Positions 12,501-24,394 are shown, numbered from the stretch's first letter. The stretch is 64,000 nt of DNA from Membranipora membranacea (GCA_914767715.1 OU612067.1:24712162-24776161), one strand, 5' to 3'. The notes: generated from the letters alone by a model not told the origin. Program-made: numbers and translations.

Positions 12501-14367
12501 TTTGAATATAATTATCAATTCTACAGTGGCAGGTGACTACGGTGGACCCAGAAAGGAGTTCTTACAGCAGTATTTACATGATTTGTGTGCCATGCTGGTT
12601 GATGAGAAGAGCAGAAAGCTGATAGAGAATGACACATACCTTCGCAATCGGGAGTACTACTGTCTGGGAATGGTAATGGGTATGTAGGTCAGGTTAATTA
12701 CCAAGACATCTTGCTAAAATTCTCTGAACTTGAACTGAAGTGGCCTTTTCCACCGTTTTCATTGCAGTTTCAAGATACCCATAACCAGATACACAGATTA
12801 TGACTGTCACGTTGGTTTGCATACACTGTATTTTATTCAGGATACTGCATGTACCAGCATGGACCAGTGCCAGCTATCATGAATCTGTCAGATCTAACTA
12901 CTGACAATGTCTACCATGCACAGCTCATTGAGGGTCTTCGAAAGACAGGACTTTACCAAGTATGTATTAGAAACGATATTGGTCCACTTCAGTGTTTACA
13001 GTCCATTATAGTCCATTCACTTTACATTGAGAGTAACTATTATTGTGATTCATGGTTAAAAAGCTGACTTTGAATCCACTGGTACACCTTAAATAATGTT
13101 GGGAATTTTTGAGGTACAGTGGTGGATATCAAGGGGGTAGGGTGCGCCAGGGTGTGCAATCGGGGTGCAATCTACATTGACCATCACTTTTTATGCTTCC
13201 CTCACAGGGCAGCTTCCTATGACCAGGTTTAGGATTTTTCTCCCCATTATATAAAAATTGGTTATTTCTTGGCCTTGCTGCTCACTGAAAGAATAGCTTA
13301 GTCCTATTATGTTCTTAGAGAGTGGATGGAAATGATCCCAGTTTGGACACGATATAATTGGTTTTAGTTCCCCTCAACACTTTGGCTAGCTCTTTAAGAG
13401 ACTAGTTTGTTTCCTGCTGCGATATTTCAACCTAAAATGAATCCCTGAAACTACACTTCTGTAGCTGGCTGTGGCAGTACCCAGTGTGATGAAGTGGTTG
13501 AGTGAGGCGTATATTCCGGAAGCCATTAAAGTGAACAACTTCCTGAAAATGTTCACAACAATGTACAGTGAGAGCAACATTCACAGTCGTGCTCAACGCC
13601 ATGTATACTCTCAGTATGTTCAGTACTGCCGCCAAGCTTACAGTAAGTTCACGTAGACTAACCGAATTTATGTTGCTCTCAAAAATGATTGAGATTACTG
13701 GGTCGAGTCAAGTGTCTGGTCTTAGGTATTTTAGGTAGTTTTGGTAAATTTATTGGCCTTTCTTTAACAAATACTTTTAGGTATGAAGGCCAATTAGTGA
13801 CCCAAGGCTATTACTATTAGGTATTTCTTACCTAATACATTGGGTATTTCCATAGGTGTAAACCTAACACTTATGGGTATTCCTCTTCTATTGATTTGTT
13901 ATAAGAAAAAATACCTGCCATTTTCTAACATTTACTAGCAATATTTTACATGGTACTATCGATACTATTGTATAGGGTACTATTGGGTATATTGATCCAA
14001 ATAGAATAGCCGGACGGTTTCCGAAATACAACAATATGCATAATTGCTCAAACGTTTTCCATGTGAACACGTTCAAGACTGTTAATTTTCTTCAATTACA
14101 GAAGGAGCAAGGGTGTCAGGAAACTGCTCGCTGGAGCAGATTTTGAGATTCGTAACTGGTATGATGTGGGAGCCTATATTTGGCTACTCACTAACCCCCT
14201 CGATACACTTCAGTGTGAAGAATTCTAAAGAAGATATGTTCCCAACTAGTAGTACATGTGCAAATATTTTATATTTGCCCTACAGTCTAACCACCACTAT
14301 TGGCGACGATGAACTTTACAATAAGATGGATCTAGCTTTCATGAACAGCTATTTTGGTCTGGCTTAG
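6507..14367 (+). CDS. HECT-domain E3 ubiquitin ligase, multi-exon, one in-frame stop
   Basis: Exons by splice sites and phase: 6507-6580 (acceptor at 6492; ATG 6507), 7380-7589, 8308-8438, about 10430-10501, 10749-11093, 11396-11628, 12527-12679, 12841-12959, 13465-13642, 14102-14367 (stop TAG). Except at the 8438/10430 junction, where a weaker donor or a small extra exon is needed, every junction keeps frame. Order: short Arg-rich start, a conserved block (RTFSKTVLLLTSPTVRKVP), a Ser/Thr/Ala-rich linker in exon 5, then the HECT domain with NYHGE joined to VAGDYGGPRKEFL, the MVMGYCMYQHGP segment, and the C-lobe with TSSTCANILYLP. The catalytic Cys codon is 14257-14259. HECT ligases form a thioester with ubiquitin before passing it to substrate. 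About 590 codons in all. Oddity: TGA at 7546-7548 interrupts exon 2, yet the conserved frame continues after it (FFTKLFEENLQGA) to a valid donor. The gene is therefore either a recent pseudogene or carries a base error. The HECT assignment is firm; which subfamily is not. Confidence 0.88.
7945..8040. repeat. Intronic hairpin with octamer motifs in both arms
   Basis: The arms GATGAGATGTTG.TTATTTGC and its reverse complement flank a loop of about 12 bases in intron 2 of the HECT gene. Each arm contains ATGCAAAT or its complement. Outer segments around the CCATGCA motif also pair weakly. It resembles a small palindromic MITE. Confidence 0.6.
8662..8884. mobile_element. TIR element (MITE-like), copy 1, TA target duplication
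   Basis: A nearly full-length palindrome of 223 bp in intron 3 of the HECT gene. Its ends read GCCTGTCTTGACAAGC and are flanked by TA at 8660-8661 and 8885-8886. Each end also has a subterminal inverted TTGACAAGC/GCTTGTCAA pair around a poly-G or poly-C run. The arms pair over about 100 bp each. TA duplications are the signature of Tc1/mariner-type integration, so a related transposase probably moved it. It encodes nothing itself. Related copies are at 15007-15027 and 18389-18698. Confidence 0.8.
8890..10420. other. Remainder of HECT intron 3
   Basis: No conserved coding segment was found. Reading frames at 8993-9352 (-) and 9403-9627 (+) match no known motif. A small additional HECT exon could hide here, since the frame across 8438 to about 10430 does not close with the strongest donor. 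Confidence 0.35.
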
Positions 14368-14510
14368 TCTGGTTCTGGGCCTACACAACAGAACAATGTA
14401 ATTAGATGGATCTCTCCCTCTGAGCAACGACTTTTGACCGTCTCTTAGCCATGTTCTTGGCCTACATAGAAGTATTTGACATTACCTTGTTTTAATTTTT
14501 GTTTCTAGAA

Positions 14511-14516
14511 AATAAA
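14511..14516 (+). terminator. Candidate polyadenylation signal of the HECT gene
   Basis: A canonical AATAAA lies about 145 bases after the HECT stop codon, a normal distance for an animal 3' UTR. No transcript data are available to confirm its use. Confidence 0.45.
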
Positions 14517-14519
14517 AAC

Positions 14520-15750
14520 CGTTAGATACAGCATCAATGACCCACCAATGCTATATGAATCTGGAAATCACTGTTGACATCAGTGCAGTGAAACCTTATG
14601 TCAATGCTTGCATGTAGATTGCTTACATTTGTTAAGGCATCAGCTGATAAAGCAAACACAATGGATTGTCACTGGGTGCTGTGAATGCAATATAATTTGT
14701 ACCCTTATACCTACCAAAGCTATCAATCTAAATGGTATGACTTGACTAACCAATCACAAAGGGTTTGTGTAGCTCTATCTTATCTACGATAGCAGTTGAG
14801 TCCACATGGCTGAACATTTCTGTGTTTGAATGTGGCATAATTTAGAAGTTGCACACCCTTGACATTACTGCTTGTTGACAAGGTCAGCCACTCCAATCTG
14901 CATGCATCGCCAAATGATTGTTATTTAACGAACGGTCTGTAAAATAACAGTCTCAATTGGATTAATGATAACCAAACTCTACATTATAAATGATGGCACT
15001 AACCTAGCCTGTCTTGACAAGATAGGCTAGCACCTACCAATCACAATGCCTCTATGCGTATCTGGTCCCTTGTGTTATGTGCTAAAAGGTATTTTTATTA
15101 ATTGACAGCAGCGAGGTTGACATGCCTGGTCACCAAATGGTTAACTTTTCAATAACAAGTTATACACCCGTTGGTAATACTGCTGGTTGGCAAGGTGTGG
15201 GGGCAACTCCGATGAGCAGGTTAATCTGGTCATGGGTGCGGAGAATCGGTGAACTGCGAGGAGATTCCGACCCAAATGTTTGGATACTTGCTGTAAAATG
15301 TCTAAATCTGCCATGCAGGCTTATCTTCAGCTGCTTTCAGTCATCTGACATTGACACTAGCCCTGTAGGTTTTTGTGGGGAAAAACTGGAAGCGCATGTT
15401 CAGGCTACGTAGAAATACTGGAGCATTGGTAACTGCAGGAAGCAGCCAAAATTTAATCCCGTTGTCTCTCTTGTCCTAAGTCTATATTCTGCAGCGAATA
15501 GATGTTCTGTCTGCAGAGTTGCCTGTTTAATACAATGACAACTACAAACTTGTTTGGAAACCCTGAAATATCACTTAGTCATATAATATAATTTCAGTTA
15601 ATAATGATATATTAGGAACGCCCTGGTTTATTTAATGATTTCTCCATACCATTATAACAAGAGTATATAATTAATACCAATTTAATAAATTTAATATGTT
15701 AAGCGTTACATACAATACATACATGGTTCATTACAACAAAATACAACCTG
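14520..15750. other. Intergenic DNA between convergent HECT and integrase genes
   Basis: Apart from the tiny TIR remnant at 15007-15027, I see nothing identifiable. The frame at 15122-15412 (+) shows no family motif. The two flanking genes are convergent, so this region should hold both 3' ends. Confidence 0.4.
15007..15027. mobile_element. Collapsed TIR element, 21 bp remnant
   Basis: It reads as the left terminus GCCTGTCTTGACA running directly into the right terminus AGATAGGC, flanked by TA on both sides. This is what remains when nearly the whole interior of the 8662-8884-type element is lost. Confidence 0.6.
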
Positions 15751-15751
15751 A

Positions 15752-17917
15752 TTAAGATGCATAGAGGTGGACATACTCTCTGACGGCTTGATAAACTGTG
15801 CATCCATGATCTTCATCAGCCGTTCGTGGTGGTACATTTTGTATCAAAAAGTCAAAGTCGTAATCTGTTAATATAGGTTGTGGTTGGTTGTCATGTAGCT
15901 GGGCTACTACTGCAGCATTGTCATGTGCTGGAACTACATGATTGTGAGTTGCTAGCATTTGATTCGGTGTACTATTGCCTTCTGTACTGATGCAGTGGTT
16001 ATTATGAGCATTAGCCAACACACAAAGAGCATCATTGATTCTAGGTATGAAGACATAGTGTAACGAAAAGAGATCCAGTTCATCGTCGACACTAAGAAGC
16101 CCCTTGTTTTCAAGCGAATAAAATATTGCACTATATTTAATTTGTATGTTTCTATTGATTTCACCATTGAATCTCTCCACTCTCTGATTGTGAACAGAGC
16201 TTCCAAGTAGCACTGGTGGACTTGAAGCGTCTTGGTAAGTAGCTATCATGGCTTCCCAGACTAACACGTTTTCGGTACCATAGTCTGACCTGACATGTTG
16301 TGGTACAACATTGTACTTCGATACTGCATCTTGAAAACTGTGCAGCACTGTATCGGAGCGATTATTGTTAGCGCAGTTTAGATATACACACGCTCGGGAA
16401 TAACCATCAATTCCGCAGTGGATGACCATTCCCCATCTGATTAGTTTATGATTCCCATCTATATGCCATAGATAGTGTGGGTTAGGAACTGAGTACACCC
16501 TACGTTTAACTCTACGCTGCAGAAGACTTTTTCGTTCATTCATTCAATCCATCCAGATCCACCCTTCTAATAGCTTCTCGTAGACGACTATGTGGTATTT
16601 TCACTTTCTTGGAGCGCAAATATCCCCTAGCCATTCTTTCTCCAATACTTGGAAGAGTTGTCATTGCCATAATCAGCAACTCATCAATTTCCTCGTCAAG
16701 TATGTTAGACCTATTCAAGAAAAAATGAATAGATAATAGATACAATGCCTAAGTCTGTCCTAACCAAACCAGATGCCATGGAAAATATTGTTAAATCTAC
16801 AGAGCCAAAGATGGATAGGCGCAAGTTTTTAGTGGGAGCCACTCCGCACAAATGTTTACCCCATCCATCAGCATAATTTGTGGAGTTGTGAGCAGATAGG
16901 TTTATGGGTCATTATAATATAGCCCTGCACCAATGGAGCCCTGTACCCTAATCTGAACAGGCCCCTTGGTAGGACTAGAATCAGGCCAGTCATGGCTCTT
17001 TTACCAACATTGCCTGCTTTGGAGTTGTCCCTTCCCTGGGTCCAGAAAGGGACAACTCCAAAGCAGACAATGCTGGGAACACACCGCAGAAAATTTGCTA
17101 CATTTGACAATAAGGGCTGCATTAAGAGTTTTGTGCGCTCCTTGTTCATAGACTGTTTTGACATCAAAACCAGTTCAGGCTACCGGTACCACACTGCTTT
17201 TAAAAATATCATGTCCCTGAACAACATCCCATACTATACTCAAGGTGCAAAAGGCTATCATCCCTTCAATAACGACTATCACATGCCATAAATGCTAAAC
17301 CTAAAGCAGACCCACAGAAAAAAAAAAGATCCGGCAAGTTGTCCATGATGTCAATTAGATTTGGCCCCGAATATAGTTTATTCCTAAAACATTTGTTTTT
17401 CACAAATTCCTTTTTAATTTTGCATGTGGGATCGCGATTAGGGATGAAGAAAAATCCGAGTTATTCTATGTAAAGCCACTGTGTGATATATTAATGTCCT
17501 TACCCCAATAATATCCCTAAAAACCCAAATATTACTGTGATTGAAAAAGACCAATACCAACACCATTATAATGAGGACAATATAATATCATTTCATCGAA
17601 ACTAATGTAGTCGCAGCATTTAAGCAATGAACTAAAGGTTTAGTTCATTGATTTAAGTCGCGGTATTAGACTATCATACTAATCACACTAATCACACAAT
17701 ATTGAAGAAATATCACAATAGAAACCGCAGCTTGTCACACTGAAAAAGATTTTACTCACCATTCACACCTGTCTGTCAATCCATGATCCCGTATAATTCT
17801 ATCCAATGTCGGTCTGCATATATTGAAATGTTTGGCAACATCAGTCTTTGAGGTTCCTGTTTCTATGAGATCAACTAGACTATCAAGATTCACTTCAATC
17901 TTAGGCTGGCCAGCCAT
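15752..17917 (-). pseudogene. DD35E integrase gene, two exons, 4-bp frameshift
   Basis: Exon 1 (17917-17760) starts with ATG and encodes a helix-turn-helix: SKTDVAKHFNICRPTLDRII resembles the DNA-recognition helices of transposases. It ends at a consensus GTGAGT donor. Exon 2 (16710-15752) begins after TTGAATAG and keeps phase. The catalytic core carries Asp in WHIDGNHK, Asp in VRSDYGTEN and Glu in QRVERFNGE, with exactly 35 residues between the second Asp and the Glu. That is the DD35E arrangement of integrase-core (rve-like) enzymes, which cut and join DNA strands. At 16536-16546 the tetranucleotide GAAT (seen on the - strand) is duplicated, shifting the frame. Without those 4 bases the coding length would be a multiple of three (about 370 residues). 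Such HTH-plus-integrase genes are multicopy in many invertebrates; IS3EU-like membership is possible but unproven. No terminal repeats were found. Confidence 0.85.
17008..17072. repeat. Hairpin inside the integrase intron
   Basis: Arms of about 25 bases (GCTTTGGAGTTGTCCCTT and its complement) surround a loop of about 13 bases. It lies in the intron between the two integrase exons (16711-17759). The rest of that intron shows no recognisable coding sequence; a second small palindrome is near 17620-17650. Confidence 0.65.
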
Positions 17918-18385
17918 ACTGCCTTGTGTATGCCCTGTGTGTTACAAGAACCAATGCACTTCATTCAAAGCTTGAGGTCACATAAATAGCTAGCATTTCA
18001 CATGATGAGAACAGCGTATGACATGCTCCTGACGTTGCCATGACTGAGTGTCTACCTGTCAGATCGCCCACAGACGGATGATTTGCATAATAGGTCAAAA
18101 TGATGAGTGTGCAAGTCACACTTGCCTCCCTTGTGCAATAAATTCTGAACAAAAATCTCAGAAAAATGACTTAATTGAAAATCATCTGTCAAATTGAAAC
18201 ATTAATATGATCTCAAATTTGGTATGTTTTTGTGTGAATTTCCACTTCTGAGTGTAGTTTGTGCAAGGAATAATTGGGTTCCTCCCTTGGTTTGTGTTAG
18301 CAAACTAAGGGAGGTAATTGAATCTTCAGTTTTGAACAAATCGTACAGCACTGCTGCGTGCAGTGCTCATTCTGAAAGAGTTGCA
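17918..18385. other. Presumed upstream region of the integrase gene
   Basis: It is AT-rich, without conserved coding sequence. A short palindrome (CTCCCTTGGTTTG and its complement) lies at about 18277-18315. A promoter for the - strand integrase would be expected here, but no element is clear enough to name. Confidence 0.35.
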
Positions 18386-18388
18386 TGA

Positions 18389-18698
18389 TGGGGAAGAAGA
18401 GAGCTTGTCAACATCCACTTTCGAGACCCTCGAGATCAATGATATTAGGAGTTGCCTTTTTCATGAAATTCGATTTTCTCAGGATTTCCCGTCTGTGATT
18501 TATATCCCATTTGTTACAATTTGAGCCGTTTTTGTTGTTAAGTTACTATGGGGATATAAATCACAGACGGGAAAACCCAAAGAAATCCCATTTTCATGAA
18601 AGGGCAACAACTAATATCATTGATCTCGAGGGTCTTAAAATTGGATGTTGACAAGCTCTCTTTGTTCCACCCACCCGAGAGAGCTTGTCAAGACAGGC
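18389..18698. mobile_element. TIR element (MITE-like), copy 2, left end truncated
   Basis: A long palindrome with arms of more than 100 bp around a central ACAATTTGAGCCGTT spacer. The right end closes with CTTGTCAAGACAGGC followed by TA, as in the 8662-8884 copy, and has the same subterminal inverted GCTTGTCAA pair. The left arm lacks the outermost 30 to 35 bases. The interior differs from copy 1, so the family is defined by its termini. Confidence 0.75.
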
Positions 18699-18721
18699 TA
18701 CAGCTTCCCATGTCCCACACC

Positions 18722-20156
18722 CCCCTCAAACTCTACTAAGGAGCCCTCTGCTAGACATGCTGCTAGTGCTATGAACCACAGGCAGGACTGCTAGCCTTCC
18801 AAACTACCTGAGATATGATCAGAGATAGCATGGAATAAAACTTTTATTCCATGCTAACTGTCCTTCATGAGCCATTGAAGGACTTGCTAGCATCTATTCT
18901 TCCCACCCAAATGACTACTACTCAAAATGATAAACAGAGTAAGACACACGGAGGAGCCCATTTTGGTACTACTATATTTCCTGTATAAAATATACAATTT
19001 ACCAGTATAGAATACCTCACTCCAACACCGATCATTTTTTTGTGAAGACTGCCAAGGACTGGAATGAACTTCCAACCACCAGCAAGTTCATTGAGCCACC
19101 AAATGTCGCTAATCTGTTGCATAACCAGTCCATGATATACGGTTTATTTGACGCTGGTACGTTAAACGATTAATGGCATACCAGTTTCAGTCACAATCAC
19201 CGAATCGGAGTTGGAGACAAAATTGACAGAGGTAAATACCTCTTTCATATTGCAGGACACATCAACAGAATTACCCTGACAAGCTCTGCTGGAGACAGAA
19301 CTCAAAATTATACAGACTTTGCAGACCAAAACTTTCATTCCCACTGACCGGAAATCAGAAGAATCAATATATTTCAATATGATTTATGGATTTTCAGTGA
19401 GAATGCAAGTTTTGATCTGCAAAGTCTGCATCATTTTGAGTTCTGTCTCCGGCAAAGCTTGTCAGGGGACTTCTGTTGGGTTCTGATGCTGTGTCATGCA
19501 ATATAAAAGAGGAAAATATAGTACCAAAATTGGAGTCTCCGTGTGTCTTACTCTGTTTATTATTTTGAGCAATGTTTTGAGTAGTAGTCAGTGGGCAGAA
19601 TGGATGCTAGCAGGTCCTTCAATAATGCAATGGCTCATGCTGTCCTTTGATCAAATCCTTACCTTAGCCAGGCAGTTTGAGTTTGAAAGGCTAGCACTCC
19701 TCCTGCATAGGGCCTGTGCTAGCATGACCTTAAAACTTGTTTGTCAGACTTGTATTGAGACTAATAAATCAGTATGAAATGCAGCAGCAGTTTTCACAAC
19801 TAATTGTATTATATTATAATACTAATAATAATTACTAATATATACCCTTGCTAATATATACCCTTGCTAATATCAGCCTTCCTGGGAACTGATTTGAAGA
19901 AGACTGGAATGTTTAATTAATGACAGCATTTTGATGTTAGTGGCCTGGTACTCCTACTGGAATGTATTTTTCCAGCTTCAATGTGACCTGCTTCTACAAT
20001 GATAGCTATCAAAGGGTAGGAAGGGGTCAGAGTGGGAGGGAAATTAAAAGAAAAAGCTCTGTTATTTTGCTGAATCTAAAATTTCATGGGGGCCGCCATT
20101 TTGACCTTTTATTAAAGCGGATGCCCACTGAACAATGAACACTATTGTGCAAAACT
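18722..20156. mobile_element. Foldback element, copy 2 (inverted relative to copy 1)
   Basis: It is the reverse complement of 2990-4420 over essentially its full length: both sets of arms, the LINE-derived core and the flank that ends in GGCCGCCATTTTGACCTTTT. Its internal palindromes are at about 18776-18960 against 19520-19719, and 19270-19330 against 19400-19460. The two copies diverge by scattered substitutions and small indels and bracket about 14.3 kb. Confidence 0.7.
19027..19173 (+). pseudogene. LINE C-terminal fragment captured in the foldback element
   Basis: An open segment reads TDHFFVKTAKDWNELPTT and runs on to a TAA at 19171-19173. The D-W-N-E-L-P pattern near the end is characteristic of non-LTR retrotransposon ORF2 proteins. 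The same piece sits in copy 1 on the opposite strand, so the capture predates duplication of the unit. Confidence 0.65.
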
Positions 20157-20259
20157 AATGCGCGAGCAAAATCAAGGAGTAGAAAGGGAATCTAAGACCC
20201 AAGGCTAAGTGCATGGGAACACAACTCCAAAATACACAAAACAGAGTCCAAAGGTCGAA

Positions 20260-20545
20260 TCTGACATATAAAAAATAAAAAAACTGACATAACAAACATG
20301 AAAACTGGCATAGAATAAATGAAAAAACTGGCATATTAAACATCAAAACTGACATATTAAACATGAAAATATTGACATACTTCAAATGAAAACTGCAATA
20401 CCAAACACCAAAACTGACATATTAAACATGCAAACACATTAAACACACAAACTGACATATTAAACACACAATCTGACATATTAAACACACAAACTGACAT
20501 ATCACACATTAAAACTGACACTATAAACATGCAAACGCATTTCTG
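20260..20545. repeat. Minisatellite, unit about 20-25 bp
   Basis: At least ten imperfect units related to ACTGACATATTAAACAC follow one another, with spacers of variable length. The array ends just before the LINE at 20570. Confidence 0.75.
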
Positions 20546-20569
20546 ACATGGAATACTTTTACCAACGGC

Positions 20570-22115
20570 ACTCCATATTATATTGTGGATATTGTCACCG
20601 ATATGTTTAACAGGGTTTTAAGCAAAGGACAGTTCCCTTCAACATGGAAACTAGCTCGAGTTTCACCAATACATAAATCTGGGGATATAAATAACCCATC
20701 AAATTATAGGCCAATTTCAGTCTTGCCTGTTCTTTCAAAAATATTTGAGAAACACATAAATCACCATCTGCAAGAATATCTCACTACGAACAAAATCATC
20801 CATGAGCTTCAATGTGGATTTAGAAAAGGTCATTCTTGTTCAGACAGTTTATTTAAAATTATTTCAGACTCTTTGGTGGAGAAAATTAATGGAAATGTTA
20901 TGACATTACTTTTTCTGGATTTTAAATAGGCATTTGACTGTGTATCCCATGTTTTACTACACAATAAGTTGAAGGCTTGCGGCATCGGAGGAAATATGTT
21001 AAAACTTCGTGACACCTTTCTGACAGACAGAAGGCAGTTTGTTAAACTCAATAATATTGAATCTTGTAGATTGCCTATCACAATAGGGGTCCCTCAAGGT
21101 TCAATCCTAGCACCAACTTTGTTTCTCATCTTCATAAATGATTTATTAACTTCATCAAAATCAGACTCATCATCATATGCATATGCTGATGATACAGTGT
21201 TCCTGTCATCTAATAAAAACCTTCAGCAACTAAAGGCAAAGGCATCTGAAGATTTAAGTGGCATTTTGGATTGGTGCAATTGTAACCGGATTGTTATACA
21301 TGTTCAGAAATCTCATGCTACTTAATATCTCAGATCCGCTTTATGACCTGGAACTATACATAGGGCATGAAAAAGTAAACAGACAGAGAACTACAAGGCT
21401 TCTGGGTTTTGTGTTGAATGACTCCCTTTCATGGCAGGATCATCTAGAGTATGTATATAAAAAGGTACAACGGAATGTTTACCTACTTCAAAATTTGAGA
21501 TACTTCTTGAATATAGCAAGTGCCCGCACATTTTACTTCCAGTTTATCTATTGTCACCTTATATATGGTATCCATATCGTTGGCAACTTGTCCTGCAATA
21601 ATGCCCTCAATAGATTATTTTTGTTGCAAAAACGGGCTTTACGCATTATCGCCAATGTGCATTACATCCCGTATTATCTTATATCAACCGAATCCATTAC
21701 ACAATCATTACAACTCCTACCTCTTCCTAAGCTTGTTTGTTATTTCACTTCACTTTTTGCGCATAAGATAAACAATTTTTTAACACCTCCATTTATATAT
21801 AGAGGATTTAAAAACACTACCAAGTTCAATTTTCGTGATAAACATTTACTTTTATATCATACAGCCAATCTAAGTTACAAAGTTTCTGCTACATACAATT
21901 CTTCACCGTTACATTTGAGATCTAAAGAGAAGTTCAGTTCATTCAAAACTCTACTTTTCAACCATATATTATCGACTTGACCAACATCATTGATGATATT
22001 ATTTCCCTTCTGTTTCTCTTTTTTTTTGTTTTAAAAAAAATTGTTTTCTGGCACTGAGTGCAAAACATTTCGAATGAGATGACTTTGGATGCCAATAAAA
22101 AGTGTATAAAAGACA
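20570..22115 (+). mobile_element. Non-LTR retrotransposon, RT plus C-terminal region, decayed
   Basis: Reverse-transcriptase motifs follow the standard order: SNYRPISVLPVLSKIFEK, FRKGHSCSDSLF, LLFLDFK then a TAG at 20927-20929 before AFD, GVPQGSILAPTLFLIFINDL, and YADDTVFL. After a frameshift near 21260-21320 the C-terminal part continues (LLGFVLNDSLSW..., LLQKRALRIIANVHY) to a stop at 21978-21980. A T-rich and A-rich 3' tail with AATAAA follows at about 22018-22108. No endonuclease domain is present upstream, so the copy is 5'-truncated, as is usual for target-primed insertion. The motif set fits the CR1/jockey-like branch. It is a different family from the 4560-5530 element. Confidence 0.85.
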
Positions 22116-24394
22116 GGTATCAAAAAGAAGAATCAAATTAATATTCGGTATTTGAGCCTATGTTATGATTTGTAGAACAAAGTTTCATATATATAATAAG
22201 ATAATTTGCCTCTGAAAGTTAATTACTGTAAAGCCCCATTCCCACAATGTAACAATCCTGTAATTTACAGGTAACTCAAATAACTGCTTTGTTCTATCAC
22301 AAGCTTTTTATTGGATAAGGAGTCATAATATTCATCCATCCAGGCTCACTTCAATTGATCCATTTACAAACTTGTCATATTCTTGGAACAGGGCTACATT
22401 TGATAAATTAGTCAACAGTTTGTGACATGTTATCAAATAATTGCAAATACAGCACTGCAGTGCTAAAATTATAATTCGAATTGGGCGTGTGGTGTTTTAG
22501 GCCATCTTGAATTAGGCTTTGAAAGGTCACCTGACTCGCACTTGCTCTGCCTAAGTGTTATGTTTGTAATATCCCACAATGCAACTTATATCCGATTCCG
22601 AGAATGAGTAGACCAATGTCATATCTCCCATGTGGGATTATAGATCTAATCTTGGGGAAGAAAAAGTAACATATGTCAACAGGTCAACACAATCTATCAC
22701 CTGGATATTCAGAACAACAAATGGCCACATAATGTAGTGTGTGTCATTTAGCTATTTACCATATCATGCTAGGGAAGTTGATTGGGAATCAAGCGGGGAC
22801 TGTGTGGGTTTGTGTGGATTCAGTATTGCAGGATATCTGGTTTTTCTCTTGGTTGTACCATGTGGTCTAGACATTGTTACATCAAGAAATATAGTGGAAA
22901 AGGCACAGCACTATGCCCAGAGAGTGTGCAGGGCAATAGTTTGCTAAACTACTCAGAAAATTGTAGGTAATAATATTTATGAATGAAACATTTCTACAAC
23001 ACAAAATCACAAATTCTTGTCAATAGAATTAAACATGTAAAGTCATTTCTGCAATATTACTCACTAGTCATTGACAATATCCCAACCACTCTAACCAACA
23101 CAATGAATAGCGCAATCCAGGAGCAGTGCGAAGCTGCTCTCGATGTGAAGAATTCCTCAACGAGTTCTATCCCCAATACCCCACTACTGATAATACTACT
23201 AATCAGATAACTCCATTACCTTCCTCAAGTCATTTTTCTAATTCGGTTATGTCCGCATGCTTGAAGGTCAGCGATTTTTATCAACATAGAAAACACATCT
23301 CTTAGAGACATCCAATAAATGGAGGGAATCACCAGTTGGGCATTTCCATGATTTTAATGTCATTTTAGTTATGGAAGGAGGAGTTGACATTTAGAAGAGA
23401 TGATGACATCATTTCTATAAATAGAATTTAGCTGTTTTTAAGACACTTGGAAGTGAGATATTTATTTATATCTTCACTGTACTAATCACAGCATTAAACA
23501 TTGATTATTCTATTGTGGTTGCTTGTGCATACACTCAGGGGGACAACTTATATTCAATTCTAAGAAAGATCAGATCAATGTCATAACTCACATACGATAT
23601 CATTGGCCTGATCACATTGGAAAACAATAATAACATTTTGGGCTCACTAGTGAACACAGTCTATCACCCGGATATTCAGTATAAACAGCCACACAATCTA
23701 GTGTTGGTCACTTGAAATTTTCGGTTAGCTATATATTAAACCATGACTGCAGATTGTGTAGCAGTTAAGTTGGGTGTGTGTGTGTGTGTGTATGAGTGGG
23801 GGTCAGAGTTGAAAGGAATCTTGGTTCATTTTCTAGATCATCTTTTGTAGTTTACCAATCCCCAAAACAAGAAACATCACAGAGTGACCCCCTCACAGTG
23901 TGCCCGCCATGGTTCGCTAAACTACCCAGGAGATGAGAATGAATGTAGAGCTGTAGTTATCTAGAAAAAGCAGTCTACGCTCTAGAATTTGAAGAGTAGT
24001 TAGTTTCGTCAGAAACTTATGGTATTGGACAATTGTGTACAGTCAAGGAAAATCATGTGTCTCAATTATTTTTGATTTGCAGGTTATTGACTGAAGACCA
24101 GTCCATGCATCATCTGTGCTCATTTTAAAAATGTTTTTTTAGGTGTCAGATTCATGGTGATTACATACTATCTCCTCAAAAGAAAAACCACTGCTAAATA
24201 AGAGTTGTCTTGCACTGTGCTAAGTGTTGATAACTCAGTAAAGCTCACTTATAGGCGATGATTATATCAGGCCAAAATATATTATCAAAATATAATTGCT
24301 GAGACTGGAGAACTGGAAAGTGGGAGAAGTTTTTTTAATGAACTGTGTTCTATGAACGCTGATTCAATTCGACTAAAATATCCTTTTCTCTAAT
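22116..24394. other. Gene-poor, diverged duplicated DNA
   Basis: No gene recognised. Pieces near 22925-22980 and 23910-24010 resemble the flank of the ankyrin-caspase copies at 33385-33510 (GCTAAACTACTCAGAAAAT and following), so part of this stretch is an old copy of that flank. A (TG)n tract is at about 23775-23792. Confidence 0.45.
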
